From Macrosoma leucophasiata (lineage: Eukaryota > Arthropoda > Insecta > Lepidoptera > Hedylidae), in contig JAWQUS010000011.1 in the NCBI GenBank assembly GCA_036365455.1, positions 7,894,001 to 7,958,000 on the forward strand: a stretch of 64,000 nucleotides of DNA. The letters run 5' to 3'. Below are positions 52,501 through 63,764 of the stretch, piece by piece. Under the pieces are notes generated by a model. That model worked only from the letters and a program-made list of their open reading frames with translations, searched no databases and was not told the DNA's origin. Positions within the stretch are counted from its first letter, which is position 1; each line of letters starts with the position of its first letter. A program made the translations under genes and the position numbers.

Positions 52501-52924
52501 AGACAAAGTTTCGGTGTTTGATCTAATACGTTTTATTCCAGTTAGAGAGATAGTCAATAGGACTATCACACCCATATTCTAAGTCGTAACCTCGACCTTA
52601 ACTCAACCTCACTCAATGGAATCGGTATTCTTAGTTGTAACTAATAACGTCAACTCGACATTCCGCCTCCATTTGAGGTAAGAAAGCAGTTGAAGTTTCG
52701 AGGAGTGTTTACATTTCACAGTTTTTCGTGTCGAAACTGTCTCGAAATATAATTAAACACCATATTTTTCTGTAAAAATATTCTCAAGACTTTGTGAATT
52801 ATCTATAGGATAATTCGTACACATGAGTTACTGTCAAAATACAACTAAGAATATGGATTTCGAGGCGTCCTCATAAAGTTTCCTCAGCTGAGTGTGAGTC
52901 AAGGAATGTTTCGAGTAACGTCTT
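49528..52924. other. Longest quiet stretch, nothing recognised
   Basis: Strongly AT-rich and almost free of the repeats seen elsewhere, except a possible SINE family B scrap at 50108-50150. No coding signal. Confidence 0.45.
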
Positions 52925-53130
52925 AGAATATGCGTGTCAGAAATATGCCCGATGCGTTGCAATGCCATCACTGAAGCCTACGATGTTATGCCTCTGTGAT
53001 AGTTATTATCAGGCCATACGTTCCCACTGATCAGAAGATAATATCAAGTGCTGAGTACTATCCTTTGGAGGCAGATACATTAGGTTATGCGGTCCTTCGC
53101 CCTCTAGCGACACTAACTCTAACACTAGTA
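52925..53130 (-). repeat. Diverged SINE family A relative
   Basis: GATGTTATGCCTCTGTGATAG, TTAGGTTATGCGGTCCTTCGCC and TAACACTAGTAGAAAAA match the family order with many changes. Confidence 0.5.
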
Positions 53131-53376
53131 GAAAAATCATGCACCTCAAATGTGCATATTGACCTAAATTAGTATTTGTAACAACATCTATATTCATAGA
53201 ACATTAATAACATTAGCATACGATGATGGGAACACACGACATGCCGCTGCATTAACCCTAGGGTTTAGAAAGCTGACTATAAATTATTGGAAGAGCGCAC
53301 GTCTAAACGGAAAGCATAATTTGTTGTGAATCGATCCCGACCGCAATACTGGTTGTTTGTACATCAATGTGCTTAT

Positions 53377-53506
53377 AATAATAATAATAATAATGGCAAC
53401 CCATTATATAATACGTCCCACTGCTGGGCACGAGTCTCTCCCCTTTTTGGGAGGCCTGGAGCTTACTCCACCACGCTGCTCCAATGCGGATTGGTGGAGG
53501 TGGGTG

Positions 53507-53541
<35 letters not shown>

Positions 53542-54073
53542 AATGGAAGTGGTAAACAAGCATGCAGTTCACATTGATGTTAAGTGATGACTGCAGCCTA
53601 TAGACACCCACACAAAGACCAAGGTCAAAATGCAGATGCGTTACCACTCCTGAGGCCTAAGGTCTTATGCCTCTGTGCCGGAAATTACAGGGCCGTACAT
53701 TACCACCTGACCGGAACACGATAGTGTTGAACACTACCATTTAGCGGCAAGTATATTAGGTAATGCGGTGGTGCCTACGCCCGCGAGCTCCGTCACTGGA
53801 GCTCTACCACCAGTAAAAAGTTTATATATTATTAGGTTAGTGGCCAACCCACTGTCGGATGTTTTCAAACCGCCCATAAGGCCTCCGACGAGGTTTAACG
53901 ACTGCTATCCATCGATAGCAACCGGGACCGACGGCTTAACGTGCCCTCCGAAGCACGGAAACGCGCATTTAATTAGCCACTAGCGGTCACCCATCATACT
54001 ACCCGACCGCGCCCGAAGTGCTTAACCGAGCAGATCGCTTACGATCTACACCAGCCGCTGGGCCATGCGCGCT
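53377..54073 (-). repeat. 5S-like SINE, full length, split by a family A SINE
   Basis: The two halves (53377-53510 and 53835-54073) rebuild the same unit as 15951-16313. An exact 13-bp duplication TCAATGTGCTTAT flanks it (53364-53376 and 54074-54086), which fixes the 5' end at GCGCGCATGGCCCAGCGG and the 3' end at the ATT run. Confidence 0.9.
53511..53834 (-). repeat. SINE family A copy nested in the 5S-like SINE
   Basis: It has a T run of about 28 bases, a complete consensus body, the hairpin, and TAAAAAGTTTATATATTATTA. GGTT is repeated on each side (53507-53510, 53835-53838). The unbroken 5S-like SINE copy at 15951 shows the empty site. Confidence 0.9.
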
Positions 54074-54248
54074 TCAATGTGCTTATGAGTCTACAATAAT
54101 TATTGCTAAATAGATACAGTAATTAGAGGTTCCAGAAGGACTATACAAGACTGCGGAATGCGAAGGCGGGTAAAAACGTTCACATTTCACTAAATTTGTA
54201 AACGATATTTCTATTTCCATAACAAATATTATAACCAAACAGAATAAT

Positions 54249-54672
54249 ATTTTTTTATGTCATGAAAGTGGCAAACAATCCTTTCACATTGATGTTAAGT
54301 GAGGACGGCAGCCTAAAGACACCCACACAAAGACCAGAGGTCAAAATGCAGATGCGTAACCACTTCTGAGGCCTAAGGTGTTTTTTTTCCATGTAATGGA
54401 AGTGGTAAACAAGCTTGCAGTTCACATTGATGTTAAGTGATGACTGCAGCCTATAGACACTAACACAAAAGCCAAGGTCAAAATGCAGATGCGTTACCAC
54501 TTCTGAGGCCTAAGGTGTTATGCCTCTGTGTCGGAAATTACAGGGCCGTACATTACAATCTGACCGGAACACGGTAGTGCTGAACACTACCATTTAGCGT
54601 CAAGTATATTAGGTAATGCGGTGGTGCCTACGCCCGCGAGGTCCTTCACTGGAGCTCTACCACCAGTAAAAA
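54249..54672 (-). repeat. Two SINE family A copies head to tail (one truncated)
   Basis: 54249-54380 is the tail-side half only. At 54381 a new T run begins a complete copy ending at ACCACCAGTAAAAAA (about 54672). Confidence 0.88.
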
Positions 54673-55234
54673 ATATATATAATGATAGAATATGATACTA
54701 TTTTACTGAAATTAAAATCGACATGCTATCGGTGACTAACGATCACATTTAAAATACGGTTTAAAAAGCGATGAGTATCAAGTTTATTGAAATTGTAATT
54801 TATTGCAGTATTGTCAAACCCGTGCCACTGTACAGTTATATATAAAGCATACAATGGTAGTTAACATTTATATATTACTGGGAACGATGTGAATGCTCAT
54901 ATTTATGAGGTTCCGTTGTTTGATACGATACCAGATGTTTCGCAGTGCAGCATTAAAATTCTAATGCGCCCATAACTTTTAGATTATCATTAAAATCATC
55001 TTCGTGATGGTCTTTAACTAAAAAATCGTATATAGCAGCCTCGTAGTGTAAAAAGTTCTTGAGGCTATAAAAATTTGTATGTAGTTAAATAACAATAGAT
55101 CTTTTAGCCCGTTCAAAGCCTTCGAGGCATTTTTGGTGTGATCTAGTTTTCTAGAAGTCTATTATGCCTGTGCAGCATTAAAATTAAAAATAAAATAAAG
55201 AAAAATGATTTGTTTTTACTACTTCTCTATTATA

Positions 55235-55469
55235 TCCTATCTATTAGTAGTGCTTTCACACCAAAACTGCTGAACCGATTTTAATTAGATTTTAAATGGA
55301 GATAGTTTGAGACCCTGGAATAGACAAAGACTACTTTCACACTAACAACAATACAACTACATTTTATAAAAATTAATACATTTATAGGTTCAAATAGGAG
55401 ATGAGAATTATGGAAATTTGTCATTTTTGTTACGAATTCCACACGGACGAAGTCGCGAGCAAAAGCTAG
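55235..55469 (+). mobile_element. Short Helitron-like element, 235 bp
   Basis: Starts TCCTATCTATTAG after A, ends ACGGACGAAGTCGCGAGCAAAAGCTAG before T, with a hairpin in the last 25 bases. Confidence 0.7.
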
Positions 55470-57441
55470 TTAACTAAAAGATTCGATAAGTCTATATGAA
55501 AATGGAAACCTTCAAAATAAAAAACTCATCAGACAAAGCAGTATTTATTCGCAAACGGGTATCGTATGTCAAATTTATCGACAATCTAACATTCAGGTTC
55601 CAAAGACAATTTATTGTTCCACCACTGCGCATGCACCTACGCCTGTAAGACCCATTTAAATACCCGGCGGATGCAATCGATGCATCTACGACAGTTATTA
55701 TTCTACCGACAACTTTTAATCACCGTTTAATGCTGTTTTATATAGCTCAAGATCTCGATTTTATTACATATGCGTTCAACAGTAGTATCTAACTAGAACC
55801 CATTCATTAATAAAATCCCAAAGAACTGTTACTTTATATATTACAGCAGCGTTTAAATTGGTTGTTAGTATAAAAGTATCTAATATAAACGAAAACATTT
55901 TTGATTCAAAATGAAATAATGCAAAAGAATATATTCGATTATCTAGTTCGATTAAAGACATTCTAATAAGGCAAATCTAATTGAAGTCTAGAAGCGATGA
56001 GGTGAAAGTACAAAATTGTATGCGTAGAATAAAATAAAACAGGTTCTAATAAGTTTCACAGACAAATAGGATCAAATTACATATTGCCAGTCGCAAATGA
56101 ATAGTATTCAACGGTATAAAGTGAACGAGTTATATGAATTTAAATACGTGCAAAGCAAACAACCAAAGACTTTAACTACAATCGTAAACTGGGAACTTAC
56201 AAGATTGCTATTAGCACCATAATAACCAGTCAATTTATAATAACAGACTCATTATAAACAGAAAGAAATTAGTTAAGCGAAGTCTACACAATGTAACTGA
56301 TATATATTTGATTACGTAACAACTGGCAGGTTTCCCTGAGAGATATACCTACGAGTAAGTATGACTTACATAATTATAAAATCTTGGTGCGGATATATTA
56401 AAATAATATTTATACAGATTTTATGTCAATGTAAATAGATTTAATAGAGCGAGCTTGTGCGTAAAACCTAGTTCCATAATGATTAAATATATAAATTCAA
56501 GTGCTTTAGTAAATGTTCTCCGAACTGGCATGTAGGCCTGTAGGCTTGCAGTTTTATGTTTTGTTGTTTAATAGAAATAACATTATTTGGACTTGGCATT
56601 ACCATATCAAAGATTTAACATATGTTTCTCGTATTTGGGTGTGATGAATTTATTTAACTGTTCGATATACAAATTGTTGACGACTACGCAATCTACCGTG
56701 CGTCTAATAAATCGTGATATTAGGTTTGTGTCCGATAAATGTTTGCATAGCTTGTTTTAGTGTGTTAATTTATAATGTACTAACATTGTTATATTTAACT
56801 CCCCATTCTTGTAACATAATGTGTGCATACACAACCAGCATGACATTAAAATTCGCAACTCTCTCTGAATGGTACTCTGATTGTTAAGTTAATTTTAGTC
56901 GTTCTTCTTAAATATTTCGGAAATTATATTTCAGAAAATTTGGCTATATGGTATTATACAAGGTTGGCATGGTCTTACTCCAAGGATATATCTGTATAGA
57001 AAATACTTAACGGAGCAAAAATAATCTGTTGAATCATAAATTTAAGTAATAAGGTTGAAATAGAATGAGTGGACTGAACGAGCAAGTTCAAATCAAAATC
57101 AATCAATCATACTGTTATGTAGAAGGTTTTAAAACTGCAGGATTCGATTTTAGTGGTTAAGGCAAACAAACAATAGACAACTTTTTAGATGGGTTCCATT
57201 TCCAAATCTAAACGGAACACAGTGACGTATTCACGTACATCAGGAGCTACCATTTCTTCGTGTTCTGTAATTACTCAAGTAGATAGTATAAATTGCTTTC
57301 TCCCGACAGTAATGTTACTTTCATTCAACCTTTTCTTTATTACAGCGAGCGCAATAAAGCAATTGACCTGACAGTAAGTGGTCACTGGTCTCTGTGGTCT
57401 AGAGTACTCTAGAGTTAATAAACTTTTTACCTTTATTTCTA
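55470..57441. other. AT-rich stretch, nothing recognised
   Basis: No domain-bearing frame, RNA gene or shared repeat seen. Confidence 0.45.
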
Positions 57442-57604
57442 TTTTTTTATGTAATGCAAGTGGAAAACAAGCATGCAGTTCACATTGATGTTAAGTGATG
57501 ACTGCAGCCTATAGAAACTTACACAAATACCAAGCTCAAAATGCAGATGCGATACCACTCCTGAGGCCTAAGGTGTTATGCCTGTGTGCCGGAAATTACA
57601 GGGC
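57442..57604 (-). repeat. SINE family A copy, truncated
   Basis: Tail-side part from the T run to GTGCCGGAAATTACAGGGC; the hairpin end is absent. Confidence 0.8.
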
Positions 57605-57943
57605 TATAGACGTCCCCTAGTCCATCACCCGGAGGTCCCAGTTAGGGCGGCAGATGGTTGGCATATGCCAAGCACCAGTAATATAACCTAAGCTAAACCT
57701 AACCTAAGCTGATGATGTTTGCGTTATACATTTATATATATTATACATTTTATGGGTTTTCTTTACAAAACCTGTAAAATTTTACCCTATTTTTATAAAT
57801 CTTTACCGAAAACTAAACAACTACCATGAGTCTGTTCTATTCTTTACTATGCTATTAGCAAAATACAATTTGTGGTCCATGGACTACGCAGTCTGGAATG
57901 AATAAACTATTTATACCTTACTTAATGATGTAGAGTTATAATA

Positions 57944-59221
57944 GGTTGGGGAAAAAGTCTTTTCGCATTGTAGTATGTATAAACTTGTAATAAAATCTCT
58001 TTGGCTCTAGTATTTGTATCTGGCTGGTTTTGGTATCATTGAAAGTTGAAATTTTAAGGAACATAATTCCAAATTCAAATTAGGCAAATGTGTGATTTTC
58101 ATTTGTTTTTCGTACTGTCAAGATGAGTGAATCTAATGAAGAAATTCGATACATTTTAAAATTTTACTACAAAAAAGGTAAAAATGCAACGCAAGCCGCA
58201 AAAAAAATTTGCGATGTTTATGGACCTAGTGCAGTGTCTGTGAGAGTAGCACAAATTTGGTTTAAGCGTTTTCAATCCGGAAATTTTGATGTCAAAGATG
58301 CACCTCGCTCTGGTGGCCCTATTACGGATAAAATGGATGCCATTTTTGAAAAAGCGGAGCAAGATCGACATATCAGTAGTTACAACGTAGCTGAAGAACT
58401 AAGAATTGATCACAAAACAGTTTTGGCGCATTCGAAAAAAGCTGGGTACAAAAAAAGCTCGATATTTGGGTACCTCACGAGCTCACTGAAAGAAACCTAA
58501 TGAACCGTGTACTCATTTGTGATTCTTTATTACGACGTAATGAAACCGAATCATTTTTGAAGAAGCTGATAAGTGGTGATGAGAAGTGGATCACGTACGA
58601 CAAGAACGTGCGAAAAAGGTCGTGGTTAAAGGCCGGTCAGGCTTCACAGACTGTGGCGAAACCCGGGTTAACTCGCAATAAGGTAATGTTGTGTGTGTGG
58701 TGGGATTGGAAGGGCATTATTCATTATGAGCTATTACCACCAGGCAGGAATATCAATTCTGAACTCTACTGCGAACAACTGATGAGATTAAAGCAAGAAG
58801 TTGAGAGAAAGTGGCCGGAATTGATCAACAGAAGGGGTGTGGTGTTTCATCATGATAACGCTAGACCTCACACGTCTATAGCCACTCAGCAAAAATTAAG
58901 AGAGTTTGGCTGGGAGGTGTTAATGCATCCGCCGTATAGTCCTGACCTTGCACCTTCAGATTTCCACCTGTTTCGGTCTCTTCAGAATTCTTTATGCAAT
59001 GTTAGGTTAACATCCCGAGAGGACTGCCAAATCCACTTGTCGCGGTATTTTGATGAGAAGTCCCAAAATGTTTATAGCAATGGGATCATGTCCCTACCTA
59101 CAAGATGGCAAATAGTTATCGAACAAAATGGTACATACATACTTTAGTTAAATTTAAATAAACTATATTAAAAAATGTTTTGAATTATCTTAAAAAATGC
59201 GAAGAAACTTTTTCCCCAACC
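57944..59221 (+). mobile_element. mariner copy 2, both ends intact
   Basis: Inverted ends GGTTGGGGAAAAAGTCTTTTCGCAT and, reversed, GGTTGGGGAAAAAGTTTCTTCGCAT, flanked by TA (57942-57943, 59222-59223). The 1278-bp length fits a complete mariner. Confidence 0.93.
58123..59147 (+). pseudogene. mariner transposase with one frameshift
   Basis: The first frame (58123-58500) gives the N-terminal DNA-binding region: MSESNEEIRYILKFYYKKGK, RVAQIWFKRFQSGNFDVKD and VAEELRIDHKTVL. It loses register in a 7-base A run (58450-58456) and stops at 58500. The second frame (58500-59147) contains SGDEKWITYD, VMLCVWWDWKGIIHYELL, HHDNARPH and SPDLAPSD and ends QNGTYIL. The last two aspartates are separated by 34 residues, giving the mariner D,D34D signature. 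Apart from the single break the gene looks full length (about 340 residues). The same break occurs in the copy at 5533-6724. Confidence 0.92.
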
Positions 59222-60257
59222 TAATACATTGCATGGGTTTTCTTTAGAAAATCTGTAAAAGTTTACCCTATTTTTATACTTCTTTATCGAAAGTCAAACC
59301 GTGTTAAAAGGGTTTCACAAAAGTTGAGATCATAGAAGTTCATAATAGGATTCAGAGGATTTTACCGAGGTCGAATTTCAACCTTTGGGTTCTATTTGAT
59401 AACTTGTTCCTATTGAAACAAAATATTCCTAAAAAAAAGTAAACCAGGTTACGAAACCATTTACGCGCGAGTTCGTGCCTCGATTAATCAGATCTCAATT
59501 ATCGTTCATGGCGTTATCATTATTAATTTAATAAATTAATGGGATATTCAAAATGTTGACATCTTTTTTTATCAACTAATGAATAATGATGAAATTCTGT
59601 ACTGTGTTGAACCACCATTAATCGATAAATCGAATAATAATTTATCTTTCACGTACGCTCAATCAACTTGAAGACATATTAATTCGTAACCTCAACTGTA
59701 TCCGCTGTTTTTGTTTCGGTCACTGCCCGCGGTACACCTACTTAGTCCACCTGGGTGAACCAGGGGTAAAATCTTCTGCCCATGGTACACCTAACCAGGA
59801 GTAATTTACACTTCTTTTATGTAATGCCTAGCTGTGCCCGCAACTTTGTTTGCGTGGAATAGTGGCTTTGGGACATTAGGCAGCGCTTTTGGATATACAT
59901 ATACATTTTGGTTAATTATGGATCTTAAACACTTTTAAGTAGCTAAAAAAATCTATTTTGCAGTAATGCTTCTCTGTACACGATATTAGACGTATGACCA
60001 TCGGGGATAAAAGCACGCAGGCTGCTTGGATTGCTAATTATGTGTTTAAACGCGCATCCATCCTATGCTGAACCGTATTTTCAAAAATGTTATTTTAAAC
60101 TTCTATTCATAATATTTTTTTATAGAAAATTATTATAAACTTTTGTAAATTTTCAGTCAATTTTTAAACATAAAAGATAGATCTATGCATAATATAAGCA
60201 CCCCGTAAGAGCCGGCAGAAGAGAAAAATTGAATATTAACGTTGTGCATTTTTACCC

Positions 60258-60570
60258 ACTAATGCCACCACCACCACCGCCACCACTACAATCGCCACAA
60301 ACGCCATCAACGCCATCACCGTCACCACAACCAATGCCACCAACGCCCCCAAAACTACCAACAACACCACCAACGCCACCAATGCCTCCATCGCCAGTAA
60401 AACCTCCGCCAGCACCACTAACGCCACCAACACCACCACCAGAGTCACCAACAACACCTATGCCACCAACGACACCAACGCCACCACCACCACCACCACT
60501 ACAAACACCACCAATGCCACCAACACCACTAACGCCACCACCACCACCACCACCATCATCGCCATCATCA
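60258..60570. repeat. Expanded CCA/CCACCAACG-type satellite
   Basis: About 310 bp of imperfect (CCA)n with interspersed ACG, ATG and TCA triplets. It is open on several frames (proline/threonine-rich one way, glycine/valine-rich the other), but only because of its composition. The matching site in the copy at 27838-27862 holds just GTGGTGGTAGTGTTGGTGGCA. Confidence 0.9.
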
Positions 60571-61081
60571 TAATCACATCCGAAAGACGTCCATCCGTCT
60601 CCGCTGGACAAAGCCTTTCCCGAAGATGCTCCTAAAAGTGTTGTGCGTCATAAGGAAAGAATACGCCATAATTGCCACACTTGGCATGCTGAATGGTGAT
60701 CATAGCGGAGACTGTTTTATGCCGGGACGCTGCTATGCGGTATGCTTAATGTTACTAACAGATAAAAACCGGCCAAGTGCGAGTCGAACTCGTGCGCGAA
60801 GGGTTCCGTACAAAAAATGCCATAAAAATTTAGTTTGTTAGAAGGTAATATACAACATAAGACCTAAAAAAATATATTATAAATATATATATAAATTCTG
60901 TGAAAATTATAAGTATATACTTGATACCGTTATTGATATCGAGCAAAAAATATACGAAAAAAAAAACACGTTTATTGTATTCCCCCTTGGACCTATTTAC
61001 ATTTTCATTTTCTTATTTTTAGTGTTCAATTTTGTCGCTATAGCGGTAACAGAAATACATAATTTGTGAAAATTTCAGCTT

Positions 61082-61577
61082 TGGGACCATTCAAGTATTA
61101 CGTGAGCACTATGGGGGGGCGGGGGGGTCCTGGCTCTGCTTATTTTGGATGACATGGGGGGTAGGGGAGTCTAGATGACGATGACGTCATCGGTAGTTAT
61201 TTACTTTTTTACACGAATGGCAACCCACATTGTCCTTGCTTGAAAACGAAACGCTTCAAGAATCATGGATTCGGGTTTCATAGACTGAAGACTGTTAATT
61301 TTAATTTAATATGTGTACCAAAAATTTTAAATAAGTTTGTTATGTTCGTAAGATTATAATATTTTTGTCCCTCGCTTTATATTGAATATCGTATCAGTAA
61401 AATCTAATCTCTATCCTAAATCTATTTTCAAAAACAATACATTTTGAAACACAATTGAAAAATGTTTACGTAAGCATGGGGGGAGGGGGTAAGAGCTTTG
61501 CTTACTTTTGCTGACAAGGGGGATGGGGGGGTAAAGAATTGTAATAAATCTGCTTACGTAATACTTGAACGGCCCCT
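61082..61577. mobile_element. Non-autonomous DNA element nested in the Helitron-like unit
   Basis: Inverted ends GGGACCATTCAAGTATTACGTGAGCA and, reversed, GGGGCCGTTCAAGTATTACGTAAGCA, with CTTT at both junctions. Intact sites at 27660-27690 and 47870-47885 show the element is absent there. Confidence 0.75.
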
Positions 61578-62139
61578 TTCTAGCAATCACTGTTTATGAG
61601 ATACAGCCTGGGGACAGACAGACGGATGGAAGGACAGACAGGCAAACAGCGGAGGATGAGTAATAGGGTCCGTTTTTACCATTTAGATACTACGGAACCC
61701 TAGAAAAGATAGATTCAGAATAGTTTAAAGATATTCGATATGATTCTTTAAACTGTCGTAACTTTTTTATTTCTGAACCGATTGACATGAAACAAACAGT
61801 AAATGTTAAGTGAAACTTACCACAATATATAAGTAAAAACTTAAAATCGGATAAGCCATTTTTGAAACTAGCGTGCACAAACACACAGACAAACATACAT
61901 TTTTTCGGGATAAAAAGTACCCAGTGTTGTGCGCCAAAGGTTTAAGTATAAATGTACCAAGTTTCATCGTAATCGGACCATTAGATTTTGTGTGATGCTT
62001 GAACAGACAGACAGACAGACAGACAAAAAAATTTCTAATCACATATTAGTTCGGTATCGATCTAGTAACATCCCCTGATATTTATTTTTTCAATATTTTC
62101 AATGTACAGAATTTGAACTTCTACAGTTTTATTATAAGT

Positions 62140-62460
62140 ATAGATAGTGGTAAACAACATGCTGTTCATATGGATGATTAATGACGACTGCAGCCATAAA
62201 TTCTTTTTTTTTAAGTGTGTCTTCTCTACGAAGGTTGGCGACCATCATGGCAATACTAAATTTTGATGCTGTGGCAGGGAATAGATATGTTCCTATCTAC
62301 ACGAAAACCGGAGGGTTATTACCTACATATTCTCTGCCGGAGGTCAAACTGCAGATGTGCTTGCCACCCCTCAGGTCTAAGCTGTACTACCCATGTGAAA
62401 GTTATTACGGGGAATACATTACCATCTAACTGGAACACAATAGTGCTGAACTAATGTTCT
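62140..62460 (-). repeat. Broken, diverged SINE family A pieces
   Basis: GTGGTAAACAACATGCTGTTC near 62147, then AGGTCAAACTGCAGATGTG and AACTGGAACACAATAGTGCTG further on, separated by unmatched sequence. Confidence 0.5.
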
Positions 62461-62534
62461 AACTCTACTACCAAATAGTAGTCTACTTAATAGTAGTACT
62501 CTAGAGTAAATAAACTTATTACCTTTCCTTCTAA

Positions 62535-62888
62535 TTTTTTATGTTATGGAAATGGCAAACAAGCATACAGTTCACGATGTTAAGTGAAGACTGCAGCCTA
62601 TAGACACCCACACAGATGCGTTACCACTCTAAGGTGTTATACCTTTGTGCCAGAAATTACAGGGCCGTACATTACCACCTGACCGGAGCACGATAGTGTT
62701 GAACACCACCATTTAGCGGCAGGTATATTAGGAATGCGGTGGTACCTACGCGAAGCCGTACGCCCGCGAGCTCCGTGATTGGAGCTCTACCACCACCTAT
62801 TGGCGGTGGTAGTATATTTTGCGGCAGATAGATAAGGTAATAATGCCTACGTCGTCAAGCTCCGACTCTGGAACTCTACCACCAGTAA
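62535..62888 (-). repeat. SINE family A copy with duplicated hairpin end
   Basis: The usual copy reaches ACCACCA near 62798 and is followed by a second, older hairpin end (GCCTACGTCGTCAAGCTCCGACTCTGGAACTCTACCACCAGTAAA). Confidence 0.8.
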
Positions 62889-63290
62889 ATTATTTTAAAG
62901 AGGCATCAACGCAATGCAAGAGATCGATACAAAGATAACCATCGAATAAAATATATGAGATAATCATTCGTTTAATCGCCAAGAGTCCGCACTTCATTAT
63001 TTAAACTGTTCTGTATTTAATGCAACGTTGTTGCGAATCGATCCATTTTATATAAATACGAATCGTTTATCGATGTTAAAGTATGATAACTTTCTAAGGG
63101 AATGAAATGTTGGTAGGAAGCGGTTGTTTATGTAGCGGGAGATAGGTTAGGTTTTCATTTTATCTGTTAGTTTATCTTTTAAATACAAATATCTGGAAAA
63201 TCAAGTTTGGCAAGGCATTTCATTTTCTCGGGGCATTATAAAAGGTACAACATAAGGCGTTGGGACGTGAAGACCCCACCGCCCACTTGT

Positions 63291-63551
63291 GTGGCAAACA
63301 AGCATGCAGTTCACATTGATGTTAAGTGATGACTACAGCCTATAGACACCCACACATAGACCAAGGTCAAAATGCAGATGCGTTACAACTCCTGAGGCCT
63401 TAGGTGTTATGCCACTGTGCCGGAAATTACAGGGCCGTACATTACCACCTGACTAGAACACGATAGTGCTGAACACTACCATTTAGCGGCAAGAATATTA
63501 GGTAATGCGGCGGTGCCTACGCCTGCGAGCTCCGTCACTGGAGCTCTACCA
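63291..63551 (-). repeat. SINE family A copy lacking its tail
   Basis: Begins GTGTGGCAAACAAGCATGC without the T run or ATGTAATGG; it otherwise follows consensus to GAGCTCTACCAAA. Confidence 0.85.
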
Positions 63552-63764
63552 AATTTGTTTTGATTTTTGATCGGTGGATAGACGTTGCTAAATATGCCGC
63601 CGCTGCATCGCCAAGCCACTTGGCGTGGCGATTATGGCATACCTACTCTCCCCCAAATGACTCACAGCACTGTTAAGGGCATCCTTATCTCATAAATTTT
63701 AGTAATCCCATGAAACAGCTACGTCTAATTGGCAGTTAAATACAAAATTTGCATGTTTAATTTT

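Larger units (their letters stand above)
59828..62144 (-). mobile_element. Helitron-like element with expansions and insertions
   Basis: The minus strand begins TCTATACTTATAATAAAACTG (62144) after A and ends GTTGCGGGCACAGCTAG (about 59828). Compared with 27104-28302 it has gained a triplet expansion (60258-60570), an unrelated segment (about 60571-60850) with an AACCGGCCAAGTGCGAGTCG repeat end, and a MITE-like insertion (61082-61577). Confidence 0.7.

Noticed and set aside
53303..53647. 114-codon open frame on the minus strand
   Set aside because: It runs through the poly(T/A) tract and two nested SINEs; no protein meaning.
60229..60573. Proline-rich open frame of 114 codons, with glycine-rich and valine-rich frames opposite
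   Set aside because: It is a triplet satellite inside a transposon; all frames are open because of the repeat unit.
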